DNA of 64,000 bases from Acidobacteriota bacterium (GTDB taxonomy: Bacteria > Acidobacteriota > Blastocatellia > UBA7656): assembly GCA_040754075.1 (NCBI GenBank), contig JBFMDH010000009.1, forward strand, positions 62,001 through 126,000, in the 5' to 3' direction. Below, one piece after another: positions 8,370-16,342 of the stretch. Numbering within the stretch: position 1 is the first letter of the stretch; every line of letters begins with the position of its first letter. The notes under the pieces were generated by a model that saw only the letters and a program-made list of their open reading frames with translations, made no database searches and was not told the DNA's origin. Position numbers and translations under genes: made by a program.

Positions 8370-9881
8370 ATGCCGGAAGCGGTTCAATTTTTGAAAACTT
8401 TTCGCGCCCGCCTGGTGCTGTTGCTGGCGGCTTGTCTGGCGCTCACCATCGGCGTCGTGCTGGCGCTCGATTACTGGGCGCAACGGCGTATCAATGAAGA
8501 AATTGAAAAGCAGAGACAAAGTGTCGAGGGGGTGATTAACAATGGCTTTGGTGATTTAATGCAAGCCGTCAGCATCGCAACCGCAAGTTTGGGCAGCGAC
8601 AAATATCTTTATGAAACGATCTCACCCGATGAGATGCCCAAAACTGTCGAAGCCATCATTGTCGCCAATAGTTCCGGCAAAATTACTGATAGCTCCGTAG
8701 AAAAATTTATTGATGATGGCAAGACCATCACGGTTCCAGATCAAAGCCAGAAAATTTATGTTCTTTCCGGCGACCCGTTTGTCGGCGCAGTTAATAACCA
8801 GGGGTATGCAGAGAAAACCTATTATTACTCGACTGACACCGCCAACCTGGGATTGCATTGGATTGTGATTGTGATGAAGCAGGACGCCATCATCAGTCAA
8901 ATCAGCGCCGAAACCAACAAACTGGCAAACAGTAATCAGGAACTCTCGAATATACGGCAATGGCTGACGACCATCTTGTTGCTTTTTGCGCTGGCAATCG
9001 CGGTTGTTATCGGCTGGCAATTCACCCGTCCGATTCAGGAACTCGCAAGCGCCGCCCGCCGCGTCGCCGATAGCCAACTTGATTTTCGCGTCAACGTATT
9101 TCGCAATGATGAAGTGGGGCAACTTGCGGAAACCTTCAATGAAATGATTGACGGACTCAAACATAAACGCGAACTCGAAGAAAAGCTCAATCAGGCGGAA
9201 CGCGCAGCGGTCATCGGTCGGCTCACCCAATCGGTGGCGCATGAAATCCGCAATCCGCTCAATGTTATCAACCTTTCAATCGACCTGGTGCGCAATAAAT
9301 TTGCGCCCGCCGATGACCAGCAACGCGGGCAGTTCACGCGATTACTTTCTTCAATCAAAGATGAAATCGTCAGGCTCAATCGCATGGTGAGCGACCTGTT
9401 GAATTATGGTCGTCCGGCAAATCTCGCCGTGCATACTTTCGATATGCGTTCGCTCGTGGATGAAACAATTGCTTTGATTCGTCCGCAGGCTGACGATCAA
9501 AGTGTTGAAATTCAACTTGACGAAGATAACCTGCCTGCCGAAGTCAACGGCGACCGCGAAAAATTGAAATCCTGTTTATCGAATATTGCAATCAATGCGT
9601 TGCAGGCGATGCCATCGGGCGGCAGCCTGATGGCGAGCGTGCATAAAATGAACGGTCATGTTGAAGTCAAAATCGCCGATACCGGCACCGGCATCAGCGA
9701 AGAGAATTTAAATAAAATTTTTGAACCGTATTTTTCAACCAAACAGACGGGCTTCGGGTTGGGGCTTGCGGTGACCAAAAAAATTATCGAAGAACATCAA
9801 GGGACGATTGATGTGCAAAGCGAGATTGGACTCGGCACCACCTTCAGTGTGAAACTTGAAGCAGCGAAAGATAAGGACTGA
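8370..9881 (+). CDS. membrane sensor histidine kinase (NtrB/ZraS/AtoS type)
   Basis: A 503-residue kinase with one membrane segment at residues 12-34, a periplasmic sensor region of about 160 residues, a second membrane segment near 198-218, and HAMP (RPIQELASAARRVADSQLDF, then NDEVGQLAETFNEM). The HisKA domain has the phospho-accepting His in VAHEIRNPLN, and the ATPase domain shows NIAINALQAMP, DTGTGIS, FEPYFSTK and GFGLGLAV. It should phosphorylate the NtrC-type regulator encoded next. The last codons and the TGA stop (9879-9881) lie inside the first GGACTGA unit of a heptamer array, so the array sets the C-terminus. The signal sensed is unknown. Confidence 0.95.
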   Translation: MPEAVQFLKTFRARLVLLLAACLALTIGVVLALDYWAQRRINEEIEKQRQSVEGVINNGFGDLMQAVSIATASLGSDKYLYETISPDEMPKTVEAIIVANSSGKITDSSVEKFIDDGKTITVPDQSQKIYVLSGDPFVGAVNNQGYAEKTYYYSTDTANLGLHWIVIVMKQDAIISQISAETNKLANSNQELSNIRQWLTTILLLFALAIAVVIGWQFTRPIQELASAARRVADSQLDFRVNVFRNDEVGQLAETFNEMIDGLKHKRELEEKLNQAERAAVIGRLTQSVAHEIRNPLNVINLSIDLVRNKFAPADDQQRGQFTRLLSSIKDEIVRLNRMVSDLLNYGRPANLAVHTFDMRSLVDETIALIRPQADDQSVEIQLDEDNLPAEVNGDREKLKSCLSNIAINALQAMPSGGSLMASVHKMNGHVEVKIADTGTGISEENLNKIFEPYFSTKQTGFGLGLAVTKKIIEEHQGTIDVQSEIGLGTTFSVKLEAAKDKD

Positions 9882-9979
9882 GGACTGAGGACTCAGGACT
9901 GAGCGGAAAATAAATTTTCGGACGAGGTTTCATTGAGGATGGATCAAGCGATTACTCAGTCCTCAGCCCTCAGTCCTCA
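9875..9979. repeat. GGACTGA heptamer array with inverted partner
   Basis: Four contiguous units at 9875-9902 (GGACTGA, GGACTGA, GGACTCA, GGACTGA) face three complementary units at 9956-9976 (TCAGTCC, TCAGCCC, TCAGTCC) plus TCA. The spacer is 53 bases. It fills the gap between the kinase and its response regulator; the first unit contains the kinase stop codon. A transcript would fold into a long stem that can pair in several 7-base registers. Confidence 0.9.
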
Positions 9980-9994
9980 TTACTGGAGAAGGGA

Positions 9995-11326
9995 ATGGCA
10001 AGGAATAAAGTTTTAGTTGTTGATGACGAAAAGAATCAGCGCGAAATTTATATGATGATTCTGGAAGACGCGGGTTATCAGGTGACCACAGCGCAAAGCG
10101 GCGAACAAGCCGTCAAGTTTGCCCGCGAAAATAAATTTGATCTGGTGCTCACCGATTACAAAATGACCGGCATGGATGGGGTGCAGTTGGTCAATGAACT
10201 TTATGACCTTGACCCGTCGATTATCGTCGTGATGATGACCGCGCATGGCACCGTCGAATCCGTCAAAAGCGCCATGCGCGCGGGCGTCTATGATTATCTC
10301 GAAAAGCCTGTTGATCAGGAGCAATTGTTGAATGTCGTGAGAAGCGCGCTTGCCGGACTCGTTGCCATTGACGATGAAATCATCGGCGGGTCCGAAGAAA
10401 TCGAGCGCGTCAAGAAGATGATTTTGAAAGTTGCCGGTTCGACCTCGACCGTGTTGATTCGCGGCGAATCGGGTTCCGGTAAAGAACTCGTCGCCCGCGC
10501 CATTCATAAAGCCAGTCCGCGCCGCAATGAAATTTTTCAGGCGGTCAACTGCGCCGCAATCAATGAAAACCTCTTGGAATCGGAACTCTTCGGACATGAG
10601 AAGGGGTCGTTTACCGGCGCGCATACGCAAAAGAAAGGACAGTTTGAAATTGCCGACAGAGGCACGTTGTTTTTGGATGAAATCGGCGATTTGAGTGTGC
10701 CGATGCAGGCAAAAATTTTGCGCGCCTTGCAGGAACGCGAAATCATGCGGGTCGGCGGTACGCGCCCCATTAAAGTCGATGTGCGGGTGATTGCCGCGAC
10801 CAATCGCGACCTCGAAGCAATGGTTAAAGACGGGCGCTTTCGCGAAGATTTGTATTATCGGTTGAATATCATTCCGATTAATTTGCCGCCGCTTCGCAAT
10901 CGCCGCGCCGATATTCCTCTGCTCATAGATTTTTTCATCGCCAAACACAGTCGCAACGCGCAACGGCGCATTAAAGGCATTACCGCTTCGGCAAAAAATG
11001 TTTTGATGAATTATTCGTGGCCCGGCAATGTGCGCCAACTCGATTCGGCAATCGAACGGGCAATTCTGCTTTGCGAAGGCGATGAAATCACCGTCGAAGA
11101 TTTGCCGCTTGAAATTCGTCAGGAAGGCACACCCGCCGGTAATTTCAATTTCAAACTGCCACCCGAAGGCATCTCGTTTGAGGAACTCGAACGCTCGCTG
11201 ATTACCCAGGCGATGGAACAGACCGGCTGGAATATCACCCGCGCCGCCAAACTCCTGGGATTATCGTTTCGCACCCTGCAATATCGTCTGGAAAAATTCG
11301 ATATGAAAAAACCGACATCGGAATAA
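9995..11326 (+). CDS. sigma-54-dependent response regulator (NtrC family)
   Basis: A 443-residue activator. The receiver domain (1-120) has the acidic pair DDEKN, the phospho-Asp in LTDYKMTGMDG and Lys in YLEKP. The AAA+ domain (about 135-370) has Walker A GESGSGKE, Walker B LFLDEIGDL, the R-finger region, and the sigma-54 contact loop as GSFTGA instead of GAFTGA. A Fis-type helix-turn-helix closes the protein (GWNITRAAKLLGLSFRTLQY). The ATG at 9995 follows GGAGAAGGGA, just after the right arm of the heptamer hairpin. It forms a pair with the kinase upstream. Targets would have -24/-12 promoters; none is identified. Confidence 0.96.
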   Translation: MARNKVLVVDDEKNQREIYMMILEDAGYQVTTAQSGEQAVKFARENKFDLVLTDYKMTGMDGVQLVNELYDLDPSIIVVMMTAHGTVESVKSAMRAGVYDYLEKPVDQEQLLNVVRSALAGLVAIDDEIIGGSEEIERVKKMILKVAGSTSTVLIRGESGSGKELVARAIHKASPRRNEIFQAVNCAAINENLLESELFGHEKGSFTGAHTQKKGQFEIADRGTLFLDEIGDLSVPMQAKILRALQEREIMRVGGTRPIKVDVRVIAATNRDLEAMVKDGRFREDLYYRLNIIPINLPPLRNRRADIPLLIDFFIAKHSRNAQRRIKGITASAKNVLMNYSWPGNVRQLDSAIERAILLCEGDEITVEDLPLEIRQEGTPAGNFNFKLPPEGISFEELERSLITQAMEQTGWNITRAAKLLGLSFRTLQYRLEKFDMKKPTSE

Positions 11327-11528
11327 ATGCGAGGGGTAACGCCTGTTAGTGGCGTGCAGTATTTGGTCATCGTCGGTTTGCCGCATAGCCGCCAGCAGTT
11401 TGATAACTTGTCACTGCACAGCGGTATAAAGCGTTTGAAGTCGCGTTGAGTTCATGTTAGCGTGTGCTGCGTTGTTTTCGCTTCCCGTGATCACTTTGCG
11501 ATTCGATTTGAAAGGTGCCCAGCCTGCA

Positions 11529-12614
11529 ATGCTAAAAAAATTCATTTCGCTACTCGTTTTCTATCTTGTCCTCTCCTGTCTGGTTTTTGCGCAGGAGATT
11601 GCGCCCCCCAAGCTTGAACCAAAGCCGACAACCGAAAAGCATGATGCCTTGATTCGCGATGGTATCGCTTTACATGACAAAGGAAATTTTGACGGCGCGA
11701 TTGCCAAATATCAGGAGGTCTTAACGGAAAATTCCGAAGATGTGCTGGCTCTTTACGAACTTGGCTATTCCTATTTCGCCAAAAGCGATTATAAAAAAAG
11801 CCTTGAAATAGCTTATAAAGGCACACAGTACAAATCGAAATATTTAGTCGGGTTTTACGTTCTGATCGGCAATAATCTTGATAATCTGAATGAATCCGAA
11901 AAAGCCATTAAGGTTTACCAGTCGGGGCTAAAACTCTATCCCGATAACCAACTGCTGCATTTCAATCTGGCAGTAACCCTGTTGCGTTTGAACAAAACCG
12001 ACGAAGGCAAAAAGAGTTTGAAAAACGCCATGATGGCTGACCCCAATTATCGCAGCAGCCACTATTTATTGGCGCAACTGTACCATAAGGAAAATTATAA
12101 AATTCCCGCGATTCTGGCGATTTGCCGGTTTCTGGTTGTCGAACCCGACTCGCCACGTTCGGCATCTGCGCTTCAAGGGTTGCTGAGTTTACTCTCAGAG
12201 GGAGCGACAAAGGGCAAAGATAATCAAATTAATATCGTCATCAATACCGATTCCAAAAACGATGAAGGCGATTTTGGCGCTCTGCAAGGCGCGCTGGCGA
12301 TTATGAGCGCCGCAAAACATCTGGATGAAAGCAAAAAGAAGAGTGAAGTACAGTTGTGGGTTGAATCGCTCACTTTGCTTCTCTCGCTGATGGATGAAGC
12401 CAAAGATGGGAAAAAACAACCGGGGTTTGCGTGGAATTATTACCGCCCGTATTTTATCGAAATCAGGAAACGAAATTTTACAGAACCATTTGCTTACTTC
12501 ATTCTGCAATCCAAACAATCTCCCGAAGTGCAAAAATGGCTGGTACAGAATTATCAGAAGGTGAATGAGTTTTTAGCGTGGTCGAAAAGTTATCAATGGT
12601 ACAACGGAAAATAA
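11529..12614 (+). CDS. exported TPR-repeat protein
   Basis: A 361-residue protein with a signal peptide (MLKKFISLLVFYLVLSCLVF, cleavage near AQ|E). Tandem tetratricopeptide repeats run from about residue 35 to 225 (for example AIAKYQEVLTENSEDVLALY and AIKVYQSGLKLYPDNQLLHF). The C-terminal 130 residues are unlike TPR and carry no known motif. The ATG at 11529 is chosen because it places the signal peptide at the N-terminus; an upstream ATG at 11454 would bury it. TPR modules bind partner proteins, here presumably in the periplasm. It follows the regulator by 200 bases and may be its own transcript. Confidence 0.8.
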   Translation: MLKKFISLLVFYLVLSCLVFAQEIAPPKLEPKPTTEKHDALIRDGIALHDKGNFDGAIAKYQEVLTENSEDVLALYELGYSYFAKSDYKKSLEIAYKGTQYKSKYLVGFYVLIGNNLDNLNESEKAIKVYQSGLKLYPDNQLLHFNLAVTLLRLNKTDEGKKSLKNAMMADPNYRSSHYLLAQLYHKENYKIPAILAICRFLVVEPDSPRSASALQGLLSLLSEGATKGKDNQINIVINTDSKNDEGDFGALQGALAIMSAAKHLDESKKKSEVQLWVESLTLLLSLMDEAKDGKKQPGFAWNYYRPYFIEIRKRNFTEPFAYFILQSKQSPEVQKWLVQNYQKVNEFLAWSKSYQWYNGK

Positions 12615-12665
12615 GATTGAAGAATCGAGATTGCGTGGCTGCCTGAAAATGAAAAGTCTCAGAAG

Positions 12666-12690
12666 AAAAGAGTTTTCGGCGGTCTCTTTT
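12666..12690. terminator. weak hairpin between convergent genes
   Basis: AAAAGAG at 12666-12672 pairs with CTCTTTT at 12684-12690 across an 11-base loop. It lies between two genes that converge (ends at 12614 and 12742), so it could serve both directions. The stem is short and A/T-rich. Confidence 0.35.
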
Positions 12691-12741
12691 AATCGAACTG
12701 TTTAAACCGCATTTCTCAGATGCCTGGTTATCTTCGGACTC

Positions 12742-13410
12742 TCAGTAGATTCCGACATCATAGGGCGATTCATCGGCGAGGTGTTGTAGGCGTCTGGAAA
12801 AAGTGGTTAATTCGTCTTTCCGTTGCGCCTCGGTCAAACGAGCAGGCGCGTAAACGATTTGTGGTTTGAGCACCTCGAAGCCGACAAATTGTAAGATGCC
12901 ACGATGAATCGGACGTAAGATTCCAGCCATATCGCCATTGAATCCGCCTTTGCGAAACGCCTCTTCGGTTCCTCCGGCGGTCAGAGAAAGCAATGCCCGC
13001 TTTCCACGAAAAGCGCCGGTTTCGTAGTAACGCCCATTACCATAGGTGCGACCCAGCGCAAACACCCGATCAACCCACCCTTTGAAAACCGCTGGCAAGC
13101 CAGCCCACCATAAAGGAAACTGCCAGACCATCACATCGCACCATTCGATTTTTGCGATTTCCGTTTCAATCTCATCCGCAAATCCACGCATTTCGGTGGC
13201 GTGCATTTCTTCGAGCTGCGGTTTGAAATAGTTCGGGTTTTGAATCGTCGTAAAGTTCTTCCGACTGGAAACCGGATCGAAGCCCATCGTATGCAAGTCG
13301 GAGGTTTTGACTGCGTTGCCTGCTGCAAGGAACGCTTCACAGGCAGTTTGAAACATCGCGGCATTAAAGCTTTGCGGTTCGGGATGCCAATAGACAATAA
13401 AAACATTCAT
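12742..13410 (-). CDS. NAD(P)H dehydrogenase (quinone), flavodoxin-like fold
   Basis: A 222-residue flavodoxin-fold oxidoreductase of the NQO1/KefF/MdaB group, using FMN or FAD to reduce quinones or similar acceptors in two-electron steps. It begins MNVFIVYWHPEPQSFNAAM, matching the HP-x-S-x-N phosphate-binding start, and has VMVWQFPLWWAGLPAVFKGWVDRV, the family motif around the active site, plus LSLTAGGTEEAF. The ATG at 13410 follows AAGGAG about 7 bases upstream. Single gene, convergent with the TPR gene. The substrate cannot be specified. Confidence 0.9.
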   Translation of the reverse strand: MNVFIVYWHPEPQSFNAAMFQTACEAFLAAGNAVKTSDLHTMGFDPVSSRKNFTTIQNPNYFKPQLEEMHATEMRGFADEIETEIAKIEWCDVMVWQFPLWWAGLPAVFKGWVDRVFALGRTYGNGRYYETGAFRGKRALLSLTAGGTEEAFRKGGFNGDMAGILRPIHRGILQFVGFEVLKPQIVYAPARLTEAQRKDELTTFSRRLQHLADESPYDVGIY

Positions 13411-13725
13411 ACACCAACTCCTTGCCACAGGGATTTTTCAAAACTATTCACACTTTTTCGGATTGACCATCCGCTCAATGCTTTTAATCTAACGAACCGA
13501 AGCTATTGAGGCAATCCCCCACAACTGATGAATTATTCCTGAAAAAGATTATTTTTATTGGTAAATCTGCGCTTGACCGGTGTTGACTTTCAGTAACCTT
13601 TTGCTTCAAAAAGCGCCGATGGATTGCAAAAAACGTTGCGATTATGAGCGTCACGGAAAGTGAACTTCTGAATATTTTGATTGCTGTGGAACTTCACGAC
13701 TATGGAAGGCGTTCAAAACACCGAT

Positions 13726-13755
13726 TTGAAAAACTCAAATTTTTTGTGCTAGCAT
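13726..13755 (+). promoter_or_regulatory. candidate promoter of the copper-region genes
   Basis: TTGAAA (13726-13731) and TAGCAT (13750-13755) with an 18-base spacer and TG one base before the -10 box, 13 bases upstream of the Cys-rich protein start. The upstream stretch 13411-13725 holds no supported gene. Confidence 0.45.
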
Positions 13756-13767
13756 CCAGACAGTTCA

Positions 13768-14166
13768 ATGATGCAACGATTGGTACAACTGGTTTTGGTA
13801 ATGGCGATGCTTTGCGGCGCGATGTCGCAAACGCTTGCCTGCGTGAGCGGTACCAGCGATCCGCATTCCTGTTGTCGGATGCTCACGGCAAACCAAAGCG
13901 CCGTGAAAATGCGACTCGCAACCGGCAGCCATCGTCAATCCGGTTCGCTGCCGCCCTGCTGCAAAATCTCGGTTCCCGAAGTTCCACAATCGACAACGGT
14001 CAATCATCAAAATATCCGGCAACCCGCTTCTACACCGACTATTGATGAACAAACAAGCGGCAAGGCTTTTGTTGAAAACCTGTCAGCCGCCGCAAAATCC
14101 TTAACGTGTAAGCGGCACAATTACTCGCCACCTCATTTTATTCTCCAATGCGCGTTGCTGATTTAA
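13768..14166 (+). CDS. small Cys-rich exported protein at the head of the copper region
   Basis: A 132-residue protein with a clear signal peptide (MMQRLVQLVLVMAMLCGAMS, cleavage before or after LAC, so it may be a lipoprotein). Two Cys pairs follow, in HSCCRML and LPPCCKIS, with scattered Cys and His (SLTCKRHNYSPPH) at the C-terminus. Paired cysteines suggest metal binding or disulphides. No family was recognised. It lies 110 bases upstream of the copper-efflux fusion gene on the same strand and has its own candidate promoter, so I infer a periplasmic copper role. An ATG at 13771 is an equally good start. Confidence 0.6.
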   Translation: MMQRLVQLVLVMAMLCGAMSQTLACVSGTSDPHSCCRMLTANQSAVKMRLATGSHRQSGSLPPCCKISVPEVPQSTTVNHQNIRQPASTPTIDEQTSGKAFVENLSAAAKSLTCKRHNYSPPHFILQCALLI

Positions 14167-14275
14167 TCGGCAATTCCTCTCATTGTTTGATGTCCACCCT
14201 CAAAGGCATTCGTTTGCCTGAACCATAGTTTTTAATCTTGCCGACTGATATTGAAGTCTGCAAAAGGAGAGGAAC

Positions 14276-16342
14276 ATGAGCAAACCTACAGGCTGGCGCG
14301 TCGGGAAAAATCACTACTCGCGCCGCCACATTAACCTTTATGCTTTATCGCTTTTTGTTTTACTTTCAGCGGTAGTCTTTCTTTCTGAGGGAGCGACCGA
14401 CGCTTATGAAGGTGAGCAAAAAACCAAACCGGCGAACACAAATTTAACGACACTCGCTCGCGGACTAAATCACTTTGAGGCGCATTGCGCCGTTTGCCAT
14501 GCCAATTCCGGCAAAGCCGATAATGAAAAAGGCAAAGCCCTGAGCGCGGCTGATTTGACAGCCAAAGAGATACAAGCGAAATCTGACGCGCAGTTGACGA
14601 AGATAATTCAAAACGGCATACCCGGAACCGCAATGCCTGCTTTCGGCAAAACCCACAGCCCGATGGAAATTAAACAGCTCATCGCCTTCATTAGAAAATT
14701 ACCGACCTTGACGGATGCCGAACGAGAAAAAATCAGAGCCGCTACGCCGCCGGATGCGCGACATCAACACACGACTCACACCGAACACCAGGGCGACCAA
14801 CACAAAGACAAACAGACGAACGAGCATCAACACAATATGCAATCGCAAAAAACTGCTGATGAACAACCCCTCTATATTTGCCCTATGCACGCGGATGTAC
14901 AATCGAATATGCCGGGCAGTTGCCCCAAGTGCGGAATGAAGTTGGTCAAAAAAACTTCCGCATCGTCCGAACACCAAGACTTAAAAATGCAAAACCCTGA
15001 TGGACAACCTGCGACACAAAAGAATGAATCGCACGCAGACCACAAAATGAATGAGATGAGAGTTCAACAAAATGCGCCGGATACGCCCTCAATGACGCTT
15101 GCGGAACTTGAACAACAGGCTTTGAAAAATAATCCGACGCTGGCGCAAAGCGAACTTGCGGTTCGCGCCGCCGAAGGCAGACGCCTTCAAGCGGGACTTT
15201 TGCCGAACCCGATTATCGGTTACAGCGGCGAAGAGTTTGCCTTTCGCGCCTTTTCAAATAAGAGCGAACATTTCTTTTTTGTTGAACAGGAAATTCCCCT
15301 TGGCGGTAAATTGAAAAAATCGCGGGCGGTTGCCGAGCAGGAAAAATTGCAAACCGCTGTGCTTGCCGAAGCCCAACGGGTTCGTGTTTTAAACACTGTG
15401 CAGATGCTTTTTTATCAAACCCTCGGCGCGCAACAACTGGTCGAAGCCAAAGCTGAACTTGCGAAAATCATCCACGAAGCCGTGAGCATTTCCGAAGAGT
15501 TACTCAACCTCGGACAAGCCGACCAGCCTGACCAACTCGATGTTGAAATCGAATCGCAAAAAACCGAAATCGAATTACTGAATGCCGAAAATAATCTGGC
15601 AAAATCCTGGCAACTCTTAGCGACCGCTGTCGGCAATCCCGCACTTGCGCAAACCCGACTTGCAGGCGATTTGGAAAAAAGCATTCCGACATTCGATAAA
15701 GAGACAGTGGCACAAACGCTCTTGCAACAAAGCCCGGAAATGAAAGTCGCAAGCGTCAACCTCGAACGCGCCCGCGCGGCGCTGACGCGCGCCAAAGCCG
15801 AGCGGGTTCCCGATATGGTTTTGCGCGGCGGTTTCGGTTACAGCACCGAAAAACTCGAACTCGGCAACGCGCCGTTTCCGAAAAAGACCGGACCCGAAGC
15901 GCGCATCGAAATCGGATTTCGTCTGCCGATTTTTAATCGCAATCAAGGCGGCATCGCCGCCGCCGAAGCGGAACTCGCAAGCGCCGAACGCGAAATCGCC
16001 CGCGTCGAACTCGCGATACGCGCGCGACTCGCGCAAGTCTGGACAAATTATCAAAACGCTGAACGCGCGGTAGCGCGTTATCGCGACGCAATTTTGCCGC
16101 GCGCCAAAAAATCTTATGAACTCTACACCGCAAGTTTCGCGCAAATGGCGGCGGCTTATCCGCAGGTCTTAATCGCCAAACGTTCGTATTACCAGGCGCG
16201 AACTGAATATTTGAATGCGCTGGTTGCGCTCTGGCAAAACGGCATCAGCATTCAAGGCTATTTGCTTACCGGCGGGCTGGATGGCTCGGCAACTCGCATG
16301 AATGAAAGCGAAGCAACACAGGGAGGAGAACGTCATGAATAA
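14276..16342 (+). CDS. cytochrome c / heavy-metal-binding domain / TolC-type outer-membrane efflux fusion
   Basis: A 688-residue protein that joins three modules. After a signal anchor (residues about 18-38) comes a c-type cytochrome with the heme motif CAVCH and Met ligand region GTAMPAFG (about 60-145). Next is a His-rich linker, then a heavy-metal-binding domain with YICPMHADV and CPKCGMKL (about 198-225). From about residue 270 to the end it is an outer-membrane efflux protein of the CusC/TolC type, with repeated coiled-coil helices (LAQSELAVRAAEGRRLQAGL and its repeat). The ATG follows AAAGGAGAGG. It overlaps the multicopper oxidase gene by 8 bases, so the two are translationally coupled. 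The combination suggests metal capture and export linked to a redox centre; this is inferred. Confidence 0.88.
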   Translation: MSKPTGWRVGKNHYSRRHINLYALSLFVLLSAVVFLSEGATDAYEGEQKTKPANTNLTTLARGLNHFEAHCAVCHANSGKADNEKGKALSAADLTAKEIQAKSDAQLTKIIQNGIPGTAMPAFGKTHSPMEIKQLIAFIRKLPTLTDAEREKIRAATPPDARHQHTTHTEHQGDQHKDKQTNEHQHNMQSQKTADEQPLYICPMHADVQSNMPGSCPKCGMKLVKKTSASSEHQDLKMQNPDGQPATQKNESHADHKMNEMRVQQNAPDTPSMTLAELEQQALKNNPTLAQSELAVRAAEGRRLQAGLLPNPIIGYSGEEFAFRAFSNKSEHFFFVEQEIPLGGKLKKSRAVAEQEKLQTAVLAEAQRVRVLNTVQMLFYQTLGAQQLVEAKAELAKIIHEAVSISEELLNLGQADQPDQLDVEIESQKTEIELLNAENNLAKSWQLLATAVGNPALAQTRLAGDLEKSIPTFDKETVAQTLLQQSPEMKVASVNLERARAALTRAKAERVPDMVLRGGFGYSTEKLELGNAPFPKKTGPEARIEIGFRLPIFNRNQGGIAAAEAELASAEREIARVELAIRARLAQVWTNYQNAERAVARYRDAILPRAKKSYELYTASFAQMAAAYPQVLIAKRSYYQARTEYLNALVALWQNGISIQGYLLTGGLDGSATRMNESEATQGGERHE

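Noticed and set aside
10013-11038. A 341-codon open frame on the minus strand inside the NtrC-type regulator.
   Set aside because: It is opposite a fully conserved regulator and has the His/Phe-rich look of a reverse-frame shadow.
13644-14045. A 133-codon open frame on the plus strand overlapping the Cys-rich protein gene.
   Set aside because: It has no signal peptide or domain and no ribosome-binding site, and runs in another frame across a gene with a clear signal peptide.
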